NCBI GenBank assembly: GCA_963717115.1
Contig: CAVQVO010000020.1
Location: forward strand, 806,001-870,000
Length of the DNA stretch: 64,000 bases
Reading direction: 5' to 3'
Source of the DNA: JBBQUN01 sp963717115
Lineage (GTDB): Bacteria > Actinomycetota > Acidimicrobiia > Acidimicrobiales > SZUA-35
The number at the start of each line of letters is the position of its first letter. Positions within the stretch are counted from its first letter, which is position 1. The notes below the pieces were generated by a model. The model did not search any database. It was not told the origin of the DNA and saw only the letters and a list, made by a program, of their open reading frames with translations. Positions 56,873 to 64,000 of this stretch are shown here, piece after piece. Position numbers and translations under genes: made by a program.

Positions 56873-58215
56873 CGATCGCCGGGCCGCTGCCGATCGAGGC
56901 GGCGAACGCTCTCGAGCGTCGCCTGCTCGAGGCGATTGAGCCGTTCGACGACGGGGTGCACCTGCCACCAGCTCAGCGCCTGCACCACGCGTTTGATCGG
57001 GGCGATCCCGGGCCGGGCCGACGTGGCCGTCGGACGGACGAGCGGGTCGCCCAACTCGGCGAGCGGCATCCACGGTGGCTCGTCGGTCGCCGTGGGCGCG
57101 GCCGGCGAGCTCGCTCGCTCGCGTACCTGTCTCTGGATCGCGCCCTGGTCGGGATGGTCGTGATCGACCCGCCAGGTCGACGCCGCCACGTCGCGGCTCG
57201 ACTCGTCGAGCGCAGCCTGGGGATCGATCTCCTGAAGGAGCGCAGCCACCAGCGCCTCGTCGTCGTCGACGAAGATCGCCCCGCCCTCGCCGACCTGATC
57301 GGCCAGGCCACCCACCCGGGTGGCGATCACCGTGCGGGGAACCAGCTTGGCTCGTTCGATGACACCGGACGACCAGATCTCGCGGTAGGGAAGCACGATC
57401 GTGTCGGCGGCCACGAGCCAACGGTCGAACTCGACGTCTCCCACGAAGCCCTCGTGGAGCTCGGCCCCCGGGGTCGCCGCGGCCAACCGACGGAGGCGAC
57501 CGACATGGGAAACCACATCGGGGTGATCGATGCGCGCCGAGCCCACCACGTGGAGCGACGCCAGACCGGGCGGCAGCTGTCGGAACGCCTCGATGGACCG
57601 ATCGAAGCCCTTGTGAGCCTGAAGGAACCCGATCGACACGAAGACGTGTCGGGTCGGATCCAGCCCCAATTCGGCTCGTGCGGACTGCTGGTCGCCCCGG
57701 TAGCGAAGCGTGAACGACTGCCCGTGGTCGACCAGCGTGAGGCCGGAGGGGTCGAGACCGAGCGCCTCGACCAGCCGGTCGCGTTCGGAGGCGGTGTGCA
57801 ACGACACCGTCCGCGCCGACCGGATGGCCGCCGCCGCCGCCCGACGTTCGATCGGGTTGACGTCGAGCGCCGCGTAGTCGATCTCGTGGATCCGCAGCTC
57901 CAGGTCGGTCCGGCGCCCGAGGACGGCGAGGAGACCCCACTGACCGGCGCGCTGCAACGCCGTTCGGCAGCCGCTCGTCAGCAGTTCGGGGTAGAACTGG
58001 ACGATCACCCGATCGAACGATCGAGCGAGTACCAACAGCCGACCAAGACCCTTCGGGCCGCCGACCCCGTGGTGATACCGGGCCGCCGAGGGCACCGGTG
58101 AGCACACGGCGACCTCGTTGCCCGCCGACCGCAGCCGGGCCACTTCCTGTGCGGCGTAGGTGGCGATCCCGTCTCGATAGGGCGGGAACGGCGAAACCAT
58201 GAGGATCCGGCTCAT
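56869..58215 (-). CDS. GT4 glycosyltransferase
   Basis: A 448-residue GT-B protein starting MSRILMVSPFPPYRDGIATYA, with IHEIDYAALDVNPIERRAAA, VSIGFLQAHKGFDRSIEAF (donor-domain start) and LPYREIWSSGVIERAKLVPR. The C-terminal about 75 residues are a helical tail ending LNRLEQATLESVRRLDRQ, probably a short coiled coil. ATG at 58215 overlaps the upstream gene by 4 bp and the stop overlaps the fusion gene by 4 bp. Confidence 0.85.
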   Translation of the reverse strand: MSRILMVSPFPPYRDGIATYAAQEVARLRSAGNEVAVCSPVPSAARYHHGVGGPKGLGRLLVLARSFDRVIVQFYPELLTSGCRTALQRAGQWGLLAVLGRRTDLELRIHEIDYAALDVNPIERRAAAAAIRSARTVSLHTASERDRLVEALGLDPSGLTLVDHGQSFTLRYRGDQQSARAELGLDPTRHVFVSIGFLQAHKGFDRSIEAFRQLPPGLASLHVVGSARIDHPDVVSHVGRLRRLAAATPGAELHEGFVGDVEFDRWLVAADTIVLPYREIWSSGVIERAKLVPRTVIATRVGGLADQVGEGGAIFVDDDEALVAALLQEIDPQAALDESSRDVAASTWRVDHDHPDQGAIQRQVRERASSPAAPTATDEPPWMPLAELGDPLVRPTATSARPGIAPIKRVVQALSWWQVHPVVERLNRLEQATLESVRRLDRQRPGDR

Positions 58216-59429
58216 ACGGGATCGGTCCATTCCACGAGCAGTCGCTCGACCTGGTCGAGGACCGTGTCGGGCGCGTAGTGACGGCTGACGTAGGCGGCAC
58301 CGGGGAGGGCGAGCGCTGCGGCGGCGGCGGGCTCGTCGGCAACGAAGCGGAGACACTCGATGAGTTCCTCCTTCGTCCGGTAGAGCAACCCGGCGCCCGA
58401 GCGCTCGACGTGCCACGACACCACGTCGCTCTTGGCGTTGGCGATGACCGGTGTCCCGGCGGCCCACGCCTCGAGAACGGTCCGGGAGAAGCTCTCGAGC
58501 GCCGAGGGTTGGACATAGACCGAAGCGGCGGCCATCGCGTCGTTGCGATCCTCCTCGGAGACGAAGCCCAGGTCGATCACCCGACCGGCGAGCTCGGGTG
58601 GGGTCTCGGGGTCACCGACGCCGGACGTCACCAGCTGGAGCGGCAGACCGTGCACCACGACGGCCTCGGAATAGGCCGCCAGCAGCTGAGACCAGCCCTT
58701 GCCCCACTCTCGCCGACCGGCGTAGTAGATGAACGGCTCCTGGATCCCGTACGACTGCCGGAAGCGATCCGGGTCGTAGCCCGGCGGGAGGTGCATCGCC
58801 GACCCGACGACGGCTCGTTGCGCCGGGAGGCGGAACAGCCGCTCGGCCAGCGCTGCTTCGGGATCGCTCAGGAACATCACGCCCCGGGCGTCGGAGAACA
58901 ACGGCCGGAACAGCTCGAGCTTGGCGGGGGGCTCGTCGTGCAGGCACGGCATGAGGATCGTGCGTTCCGGTGCGATCTGTCCGACGGCGAACGTCGTCCA
59001 GAACATGTAGGGAGCCAGGACGATCGCCCGGTAGTCGCGCTGATGGTCGAAGACGTGGTCCCACAGTCCGCTCACCCGCAGGCTGTCGTTCATCCAGAGT
59101 TGCTGGTCGGAGATCGAGACGAACGCCCCGCTCAGGATCCTCCCCCCGATGTCCTCGCGATGGAGACCCGGCGTGGTCAGCTCGGTGGGGAACCGGCGAA
59201 CGGTCATTCCGTCGACGGTCGTCGTGCCCGCCGGGTAGTGGTTGGCCCAGGTGAAATGATCGACGGCACAGGTGGTGAGGATCTCGACCCGCCAGCCACG
59301 GGCCGCCAGACTGCGGCCGAGTTCGGCGATCACGGCCTCGGCTCCCCCGACGACCTCGGGCCCGAAGCGCGGCGGAACCAGGGCGATCGTGCCCTGCCGG
59401 TCGACCCCCTCGGGCGATACCCCGGTCAC
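58212..59429 (-). CDS. GT4 glycosyltransferase
   Basis: A 405-residue GT-B protein: IALVPPRFGPEVVGGAEAVI (donor/acceptor loop GGAE), LPGYDPDRFRQSYGIQEPFI-type linker region, FIYYAGRREWGKGWSQLLAAY and the nucleotide-sugar site SALESFSRTVLEAWAAGTPV. GTG at 59429 overlaps the wzt stop by 4 bp. The sugar specificity is unknown. Confidence 0.85.
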   Translation of the reverse strand: MTGVSPEGVDRQGTIALVPPRFGPEVVGGAEAVIAELGRSLAARGWRVEILTTCAVDHFTWANHYPAGTTTVDGMTVRRFPTELTTPGLHREDIGGRILSGAFVSISDQQLWMNDSLRVSGLWDHVFDHQRDYRAIVLAPYMFWTTFAVGQIAPERTILMPCLHDEPPAKLELFRPLFSDARGVMFLSDPEAALAERLFRLPAQRAVVGSAMHLPPGYDPDRFRQSYGIQEPFIYYAGRREWGKGWSQLLAAYSEAVVVHGLPLQLVTSGVGDPETPPELAGRVIDLGFVSEEDRNDAMAAASVYVQPSALESFSRTVLEAWAAGTPVIANAKSDVVSWHVERSGAGLLYRTKEELIECLRFVADEPAAAAALALPGAAYVSRHYAPDTVLDQVERLLVEWTDPV

Positions 59430-60655
59430 GACCCGACCTGGTGGAGTTCGGCACTCAGATCGAACACCACCCGGCCCGAGATCGGTCGACCGCTCTCGAC
59501 GTCGAAACTGACGGCGCCGAGGGCGTGATCGAACTCGAAGGTCTCCTTCGAGTCCTGGAGGACGAACGACACGTGATAGCGGTGGTCCATGAGCGGGAGG
59601 TCCTCGATCGTGAAGCGGACCTCGCCCTCGCCCTCGATGTGCCACAGGTCGATCTCGTTGATGTCGTAGGTCGACGAGTTCAGCATCAGGACACCGTCGT
59701 TGGCCTTGATCATGATGCGCGCCCGCATGCACTCGACGGCGCCGGTGGCCCGGTAGCGCAGACGGAACGTGATCCGATCGCCCGGGCGGAAGAACTCGCG
59801 ACCGTCGGGGGGCGGGTCGACCGCCGTTCCGGTGATGTGGACGACGGGGTCGGAGCCGGGATCGAAGGTGTCCAACGGTTCGAGGGGCTCGGCATCGAAG
59901 CCGCCGCTGGTGACCTTGTTGGGGTCGACGTCGAGGGAACGCCGGTAGCGGGCGGCGGCCTCGCCGGGCGGGCCGTCGAACAGCATTCGGCCCCGATGCA
60001 ACACCACGGCGCGGTCGCAGAACTGGCGAACCTGATCGGGCGAATGCGAGACCAGGAGGATCGTGCGACCTTCTTCCTGGAACCCCCGGATGCGTTCGAG
60101 ACACTTGCGCTGGAAGGCCTCGTCGCCGACCGAGAGGACCTCGTCGATGAGGAGGACGTCGGGCTCGAGATTGACGGCGACGGCGAAACCCAGCCGGGCG
60201 TACATGCCCGACGAGTAGTGCTTGACCTGGGAGTCGATGAAGTCGTGGAGATCGGAGAACTCGACGATGTCGTCGAAGATCTCGTCGATCCGTCGATGCG
60301 AGAACCCGAGGATGGAGCCGTTCAGGTAGACGTTCTCGCGGCCGGTGAGGTCGGGATGGAACCCGGCGCCGAGCTCGAGGAGGGCCGAGAGACGACCGCG
60401 GACCGAGACCTCACCGAGGGTCGGACGAATCGTCCCGGCGATGCACTTGAGCAGGGTCGACTTTCCCGACCCGTTGTGGCCGAGCACGCCGATGGTCTGA
60501 CCGATCTCGACGTCGAACGTGACCTCGTCGAGTGCCTTGAAGGTCTCGACGGAGTTGTTGCGCAGGGTCAGCAGCCGGTCCTTCATCGTCTTGGCAGGCT
60601 CGGAGTTCCGTTTGAAGGTCTTGGTGACGCCGACGATCTCGATGGCATTGGCCAT
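59426..60655 (-). CDS. wzt: Polysaccharide ABC exporter ATPase with C-terminal cargo-binding domain (Wzt-like)
   Basis: A 409-residue protein. ATPase domain (1-240): Walker A LGHNGSGKSTLLK (58-70), ELGAGFHPDLTGRENVYLNG typical of polysaccharide exporters, signature YSSGMYARLGFAVA (148-161), DEVLSVGDEAFQRKC. The C-terminal domain (about 245-409) has the beta-rich pattern of Wzt-C (FRPGDRITFRLRYRA, SSTYDINEIDLWHIEGEG, YHVSFVLQDSKETFEFDH), which in E. coli O8/O9a binds the modified non-reducing end of the glycan. ATG at 60655, two bases after the wzm stop. Confidence 0.92.
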   Translation of the reverse strand: MANAIEIVGVTKTFKRNSEPAKTMKDRLLTLRNNSVETFKALDEVTFDVEIGQTIGVLGHNGSGKSTLLKCIAGTIRPTLGEVSVRGRLSALLELGAGFHPDLTGRENVYLNGSILGFSHRRIDEIFDDIVEFSDLHDFIDSQVKHYSSGMYARLGFAVAVNLEPDVLLIDEVLSVGDEAFQRKCLERIRGFQEEGRTILLVSHSPDQVRQFCDRAVVLHRGRMLFDGPPGEAAARYRRSLDVDPNKVTSGGFDAEPLEPLDTFDPGSDPVVHITGTAVDPPPDGREFFRPGDRITFRLRYRATGAVECMRARIMIKANDGVLMLNSSTYDINEIDLWHIEGEGEVRFTIEDLPLMDHRYHVSFVLQDSKETFEFDHALGAVSFDVESGRPISGRVVFDLSAELHQVGS

Positions 60656-60657
60656 GG

Positions 60658-61572
60658 TCAGAGTTCCTCACCGAAGTTCGCCTCCAGCTTGCGGAAGACG
60701 ATCAGCCCGATCCAGACCACCACGGCGGCGATCCCGATCTCGATGAGCAGGTTCTGCAGGTACCACCAGCCATCGTGCTTGAGCATGAACTCGAAGGTCT
60801 CGTCCTGGACCTCGGGCGTGAAGTTCTCGGGGTTGTACAGGACGCGCTGGAAGGTCGTGACCGCCGGCAACATCGGATTGAGCAGCGTCAGCCGCTCGGC
60901 TCCGACCCCGAACCGGTCGGTGATCCCGGTGGCGACGAACTGGTAGGGATAGACGATGGGGGTCAACCAGAACCAGGTGAGGATGCCGAGTTCGAGGAAG
61001 TGTTGGACGTCTCGGAAGTACACGTTCATCGCCGAGAGCAGGAGCCCCAGACCCGTTCCGAGCAACAGGGCGACGATCATGGCGGGGATCAGCAGGGGCA
61101 GCAGCGACCATGCCGGCGACTGCTGGAACACGGCGAGCCCGACGAACAACACGATCATCTGGAAACAGAACGTGATCAGCGAGGCGCCGATGGCGGCCAG
61201 CGGGAGGATCTCGCGCGGGAACCAGACCTTCTGCACCAGCGAGCCGTTGCCGGTGATCGAGGTGGTGGCGGCGGTCAGACCGACGGCGAAGAGGTTCCAG
61301 GCCTGGAGGCCCGAGAGCAGCAGGAGCCCGTACCGGGGGGCACCCGACGGCAGGATCACCCCGAACACGATGCTGAACACGGCGAGGTAGAGCAACGGGT
61401 TGAGCAGGGTCCACACGATCCCCAGGACGCTGTTCTTGTACTTGACCTTGATCTCGCGGGAGGTCAGGTTCCCGAGCAGCTCGCGGTACTGCCAGATCTC
61501 GCCCATACGGGTGGCCAGGCTGACCGGAACGGCGCTGTTCTTCATGATCTCGGTTGAATCGAGTTGGCTCAT
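60658..61572 (-). CDS. wzm: Polysaccharide ABC exporter permease (Wzm-like)
   Basis: A 304-residue protein with about six membrane helices and the family pattern LLGNLTSREIKVKYKNSVLGIVW followed by NPLLYLAVFSIVF, an amphipathic gate-helix region characteristic of Wzm/TagG; also VWFPREILPLAAI and RDVQHFLELGILTWFWLTPIVY (shown in parts). It pairs with the Wzt-like ATPase to move a lipid-linked polysaccharide across the membrane. Overlaps the upstream unknown gene by 4 bp. Confidence 0.92.
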   Translation of the reverse strand: MSQLDSTEIMKNSAVPVSLATRMGEIWQYRELLGNLTSREIKVKYKNSVLGIVWTLLNPLLYLAVFSIVFGVILPSGAPRYGLLLLSGLQAWNLFAVGLTAATTSITGNGSLVQKVWFPREILPLAAIGASLITFCFQMIVLFVGLAVFQQSPAWSLLPLLIPAMIVALLLGTGLGLLLSAMNVYFRDVQHFLELGILTWFWLTPIVYPYQFVATGITDRFGVGAERLTLLNPMLPAVTTFQRVLYNPENFTPEVQDETFEFMLKHDGWWYLQNLLIEIGIAAVVVWIGLIVFRKLEANFGEEL

Positions 61573-62618
61573 GAATGGTCCGGAGACGATGGCCGAACGG
61601 TGGTGCGGGACAAGCTGGAAAGGCTAGCCCGGGGCCCGCGGTTCGGGGCGCCCGCCGCCGACGGCGGCCGCACGTTCGAGACCTTGCGCGCTTCGATGAG
61701 CGGCGAGGGATCGCCCACCGCCGGCAGACCCTTCGGCGGGTGGTGCTCGACGTGGAAGCCGTTTCGTCGAAGCAGTGCCACGGCCCTCGACCGGAACTCG
61801 CGACGCCGGGTCGACGGCGGGAGGCTCAGGACCAGGCGGGCCTCGTAGCGCATGACCCGAGCGACCTCGCCCAGCACGGCGTCGTCGAGCAGATCGTCGA
61901 GATCGGTGCTCGTCGGCGTGGCGACGACCAGGTCGACGAGGTCGTCGTCACAACCGAAGGGACCGGTCGATCGGGTCCACAGGGCCAGCTCGAGGCCGTC
62001 GGCGGCCCACGCGGCGGGTGGGACGACGGTCGAAGCCGCCCGGTCGTCATCGGTGACGAGCCGTCCGACGACGCGGTACCCGCGCCGGTCGAGCAGCGAC
62101 ACGCCCGGCGGGGTCGGCGTCAGATCGAGTGCGACGCCACCCCATGGGGCCAGCGGAACGGCGGCGAAGGCCTGAGCGAGCTGTTCGAGGTCGTCGGGAC
62201 CACGGCGGTCGAGTTCGATGGTCGACGCCGCCCGTGCGACGTTCGCCCGGCTCGTCTCGATGGGCCACCATCCCGACATGGGCGGCGTCCATCGTCGGGA
62301 GCGGAGGCCGGCGACCAGCCGGTGGTCGTCGACCGCCAGGGGTCCATCGGGATCCCAGCGCTCGACGTGACAACGGGTGTCGGCCACATCGGTCACGATC
62401 GGCCCGCGGTGGCCGGCGTCACGAAGTTGTCCCCGCACGCGGTCGGGTGCGATCACCACGGCCGCACCATCGACGGCGCGCAACAGGTCGACGAGGTGCG
62501 ACGGGGGGAACGCCGCGACCAGTTCGACCACCCGAGGTCGCCTCGTGATCCGTTGCGGGCGGGCGGCCACCAGGTCGTCGTCGCCGCCGAGCCGGAGCCG
62601 ATTGGCGACCAGCGTCAC
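61569..62618 (-). CDS. Unknown protein of the export operon
   Basis: A 349-residue soluble, Asp/Arg-rich protein that I do not recognise. The region about 215-300 (DDLVDLVVATPTSTDLDDLLDD, EVARVMRYEARLVLSLP, AVALLRRNGFHVEHHPP) has an alternating strand-helix pattern slightly like the end of a class I methyltransferase, but no SAM motif is visible. It overlaps both the coiled-coil gene upstream and wzm downstream by 4 bp, so it belongs to the polysaccharide operon. Confidence 0.6.
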   Translation of the reverse strand: MTLVANRLRLGGDDDLVAARPQRITRRPRVVELVAAFPPSHLVDLLRAVDGAAVVIAPDRVRGQLRDAGHRGPIVTDVADTRCHVERWDPDGPLAVDDHRLVAGLRSRRWTPPMSGWWPIETSRANVARAASTIELDRRGPDDLEQLAQAFAAVPLAPWGGVALDLTPTPPGVSLLDRRGYRVVGRLVTDDDRAASTVVPPAAWAADGLELALWTRSTGPFGCDDDLVDLVVATPTSTDLDDLLDDAVLGEVARVMRYEARLVLSLPPSTRRREFRSRAVALLRRNGFHVEHHPPKGLPAVGDPSPLIEARKVSNVRPPSAAGAPNRGPRASLSSLSRTTVRPSSPDHS

Positions 62619-62857
62619 GACGACGAGGCATCGGCCCGGAGACCGGCGATCGTGTCCATCGCCGCAGAGAGCTCCAGCCGGAGTCGGGCCACGTCGTCTC
62701 GTAGATTCGAGACCTCGTCGAGCAGCTCGGCGACCCCGGCCGCCGTCGATTCGCCGTGTCCGACCAGATGCACCGATGCGGCATCGGGCCGACCGGCGGC
62801 GAGTGCCGCCAGGGGCAGGTATCGGTCCGGAATGTATTCGACGATCGCACGACGCAT
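62615..62857 (-). CDS. Small coiled-coil protein, first gene of the export operon
   Basis: An 80-residue protein: N-terminal half MRRAIVEYIPDRYLPLAAL, then a heptad-like C-terminal half VAELLDEVSNLRDDVARLRL (about residues 42-61). No family known to me. It has GGAGG 7 nt before the ATG and a TAGCCT box 20 nt upstream, so it heads the operon. A 4-bp overlap joins it to the unknown gene. It could be an adaptor or length-related factor of the exporter complex. Confidence 0.6.
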   Translation of the reverse strand: MRRAIVEYIPDRYLPLAALAAGRPDAASVHLVGHGESTAAGVAELLDEVSNLRDDVARLRLELSAAMDTIAGLRADASSS

Positions 62858-62877
62858 GGCGGGGCCTCCGGCCGGTG

Positions 62878-62883
62878 AGGCTA
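62878..62883 (-). promoter_or_regulatory. Putative -10 element of the polysaccharide export operon
   Basis: TAGCCT on the minus strand, 20 nt before the ATG at 62857, with a GGAGG ribosome site between. It would drive the whole run of overlapping genes down to 51975. Confidence 0.4.
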
Positions 62884-62956
62884 TCAGTGATGCCCCGGCC
62901 TCCTGGGTGACCCCGCCCGTGCCGACCCTCGCCGCGGGGGGACCAGGAGCGCCCGT

Positions 62957-64000
62957 TCAGCCCTGGGCCCGGGACCAGAATTCGTCGGATGCGCCCAGTT
63001 CGGCGGCGACGACCAGGTCGTTGGACAGACCGATCCGGTTGGCGGCGTCGTCTCGTCCGCCGGGGTCGGCGGCACGTCCCAGCACCCGCTGGTAGAGCCG
63101 GTCGGCTCGGTCCCGGCGGGACTCGAGGGAGGCGTAGAAGCCGGCCGAGACGTCGTCGAGTCGCACCCGCTCCACGTCGAGCTTGGCGACCCAGTAGTTC
63201 AGGCCGCCCGGATCGGGATCACGCCCGAGCAGATCGCGATACAGCGCCGTGACGTAGCCGGTGCTGCTCGAACCGCTTCGGGCGTAGTACTCCGGCGACC
63301 CGTAGAAGTAGACGCCGAGGGAGGCATAGGAGACCCCCTGGCGGACGACGACGTCGAGCCAGTAGGCGCTCCCGGCCGCATCGGGCGCCCGGTCGAGCGA
63401 TGTGGCGTAGAGCTCGTTGATCATCGCCCCGGCGAATTCGGGGCTCTTCGACAGGGGATCGGTCAGGGCGTAGCGATTCCCGTTGGCCTGGATGCGGTCG
63501 TACCAGAAAGCCAGTTCCGAGGGGACCGGATCCCGGCCCAGGTAGGTGAGATACGCCTTGGAGACGAACGCCGCAGTGGGCGTCCCCTCGAGGTCGGTGC
63601 GGTACACGAGCCCAGGGGTGAACCAGTCCGACTTGAGGAGGTAGCCGAAGTCGGCCCGGACCTGCTGCCCGCTGACGGAGCGCTTGCCGTTCTGGAACGA
63701 GTACTCCACCGTCTTGGCCCGGCCACCATCGCCGTGCGGATCACCCGGGTACCGCTCGGTCACCCGCATCGAGACCAGCCGGCCGAGCCCGTACTTGGCC
63801 TCGACGGCGGCGGTCGACAGACGAACGGTCCAGGACCGCTGCGGGTTGGCGGGATCGGCGTCGCCGGCGTCGACCACGGCCGGGAACGTGCCGGCGATGG
63901 TGTGTCCACCGGTGCTCGACGAGAACTCGGTGCGGGCGATGCGCCCATCGGCGTGAACCCGAACGATCCCGGCGGTGGCGACGACGGCGGCGTCGGTGGA
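62957..64000 (-). CDS. SpoIID/LytB-domain protein with DUF4214 repeats (C-terminal part)
   Basis: Open to the window edge (347 codons seen). The upstream part has the SpoIID pattern EFSSSTGGHTIAGTF and a WTVRLSTAAVEAKYGLGRL strand followed by SGQQVRADFGYLLKSDWF, the end of a SpoIID/LytB (amidase-enhancer type) domain. The C-terminal about 190 residues hold four DUF4214-like repeats with YLGRDPVPSELAFWYDRI, LDRAPDAAGSAYWLDVVV, LLGRDPDPGGLNYWVAKL and VLGRAADPGG. Probably exported and cell-wall associated; the start is outside the window. Confidence 0.82.
   Translation of the reverse strand, partial: STDAAVVATAGIVRVHADGRIARTEFSSSTGGHTIAGTFPAVVDAGDADPANPQRSWTVRLSTAAVEAKYGLGRLVSMRVTERYPGDPHGDGGRAKTVEYSFQNGKRSVSGQQVRADFGYLLKSDWFTPGLVYRTDLEGTPTAAFVSKAYLTYLGRDPVPSELAFWYDRIQANGNRYALTDPLSKSPEFAGAMINELYATSLDRAPDAAGSAYWLDVVVRQGVSYASLGVYFYGSPEYYARSGSSSTGYVTALYRDLLGRDPDPGGLNYWVAKLDVERVRLDDVSAGFYASLESRRDRADRLYQRVLGRAADPGGRDDAANRIGLSNDLVVAAELGASDEFWSRAQG

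Overview
The window is a high-GC actinobacterial chromosome segment. Three things point to Actinomycetota: a mycothiol gene (mshC), a phosphatidylinositol mannoside block (pgsA, acyltransferase, pimA), and an order (secD-yajC ... ruvBAC ... yebC-pdxT-pdxS ... pimA-acyltransferase-pgsA ... HIT-thrS) that matches, with insertions, the Mycobacterium tuberculosis order from secD to thrS. Poly-threonine linkers in exported proteins, an InhA-type enoyl reductase without mycolate genes and SpoIID/DUF4214 proteins suggest a deep lineage such as Acidimicrobiia. This placement is an inference. I see no tRNA, rRNA, CRISPR, integrase or transposase, and no gene-free gap longer than about 160 bp.

Layout. 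1-5.65 kb (minus): secD, yajC, tgt, queA, ruvB, ruvA, ruvC. 5.7-9.5 kb (plus): P450, cupin, ABC-2 exporter pair. 9.5-20.4 kb (mostly minus): yebC, pdxT, pdxS, a DUF3048 lipoprotein, a pseudo-M48 membrane protein, pimA, acyltransferase, pgsA, a DinB-like gene (plus), a membrane protein, HIT, thrS. 20.4-30 kb: mshC, fabI/inhA, a phosphotransferase, two M23 peptidases, two CNNM/CorC proteins, a lone ABC ATPase. 30-42 kb: birA divergent from a biotin-dependent acyl-CoA carboxylase alpha subunit, a universal-stress-like gene, a CPA1 antiporter, two flavoproteins, a glycosyltransferase, methylmalonyl-CoA mutase with its MeaB GTPase. The carboxylase, biotin ligase, mutase and MeaB fit propionyl-CoA metabolism.

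42-64 kb is a surface-polysaccharide locus. A promoter near 62.88 kb drives a tightly overlapping operon: coiled-coil peptide, unknown 349-aa protein, Wzm, Wzt with a C-terminal cargo domain, two glycosyltransferases, a 1,239-aa FkbM-methyltransferase/coiled-coil/double-glycosyltransferase protein, and another glycosyltransferase. A second operon (rmlB-rmlA-wecE) makes a dTDP-4-amino-6-deoxysugar. A flippase, two GNAT acetyltransferases, a GT2, a methyltransferase and a large membrane protein lie between 42 and 48.8 kb. The most interesting inference is a methyl-capping, length-measuring export system analogous to WbdD/Wzt of Gram-negative O antigens.

Caution on sequence quality. From 32.8 to 54.9 kb many genes carry single-base frame breaks, and five genes at 42.15-46.56 kb carry many each. 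Genes outside this stretch are intact. The breaks mostly change length by one base with otherwise normal coding, so sequencing or assembly error is as likely as real decay.

Regulation. Many genes start 6-8 nt after a TANNNT hexamer (often TAGCNT or TACNNT) with no Shine-Dalgarno, which suggests widespread leaderless transcription. These sites were used to choose several start codons.
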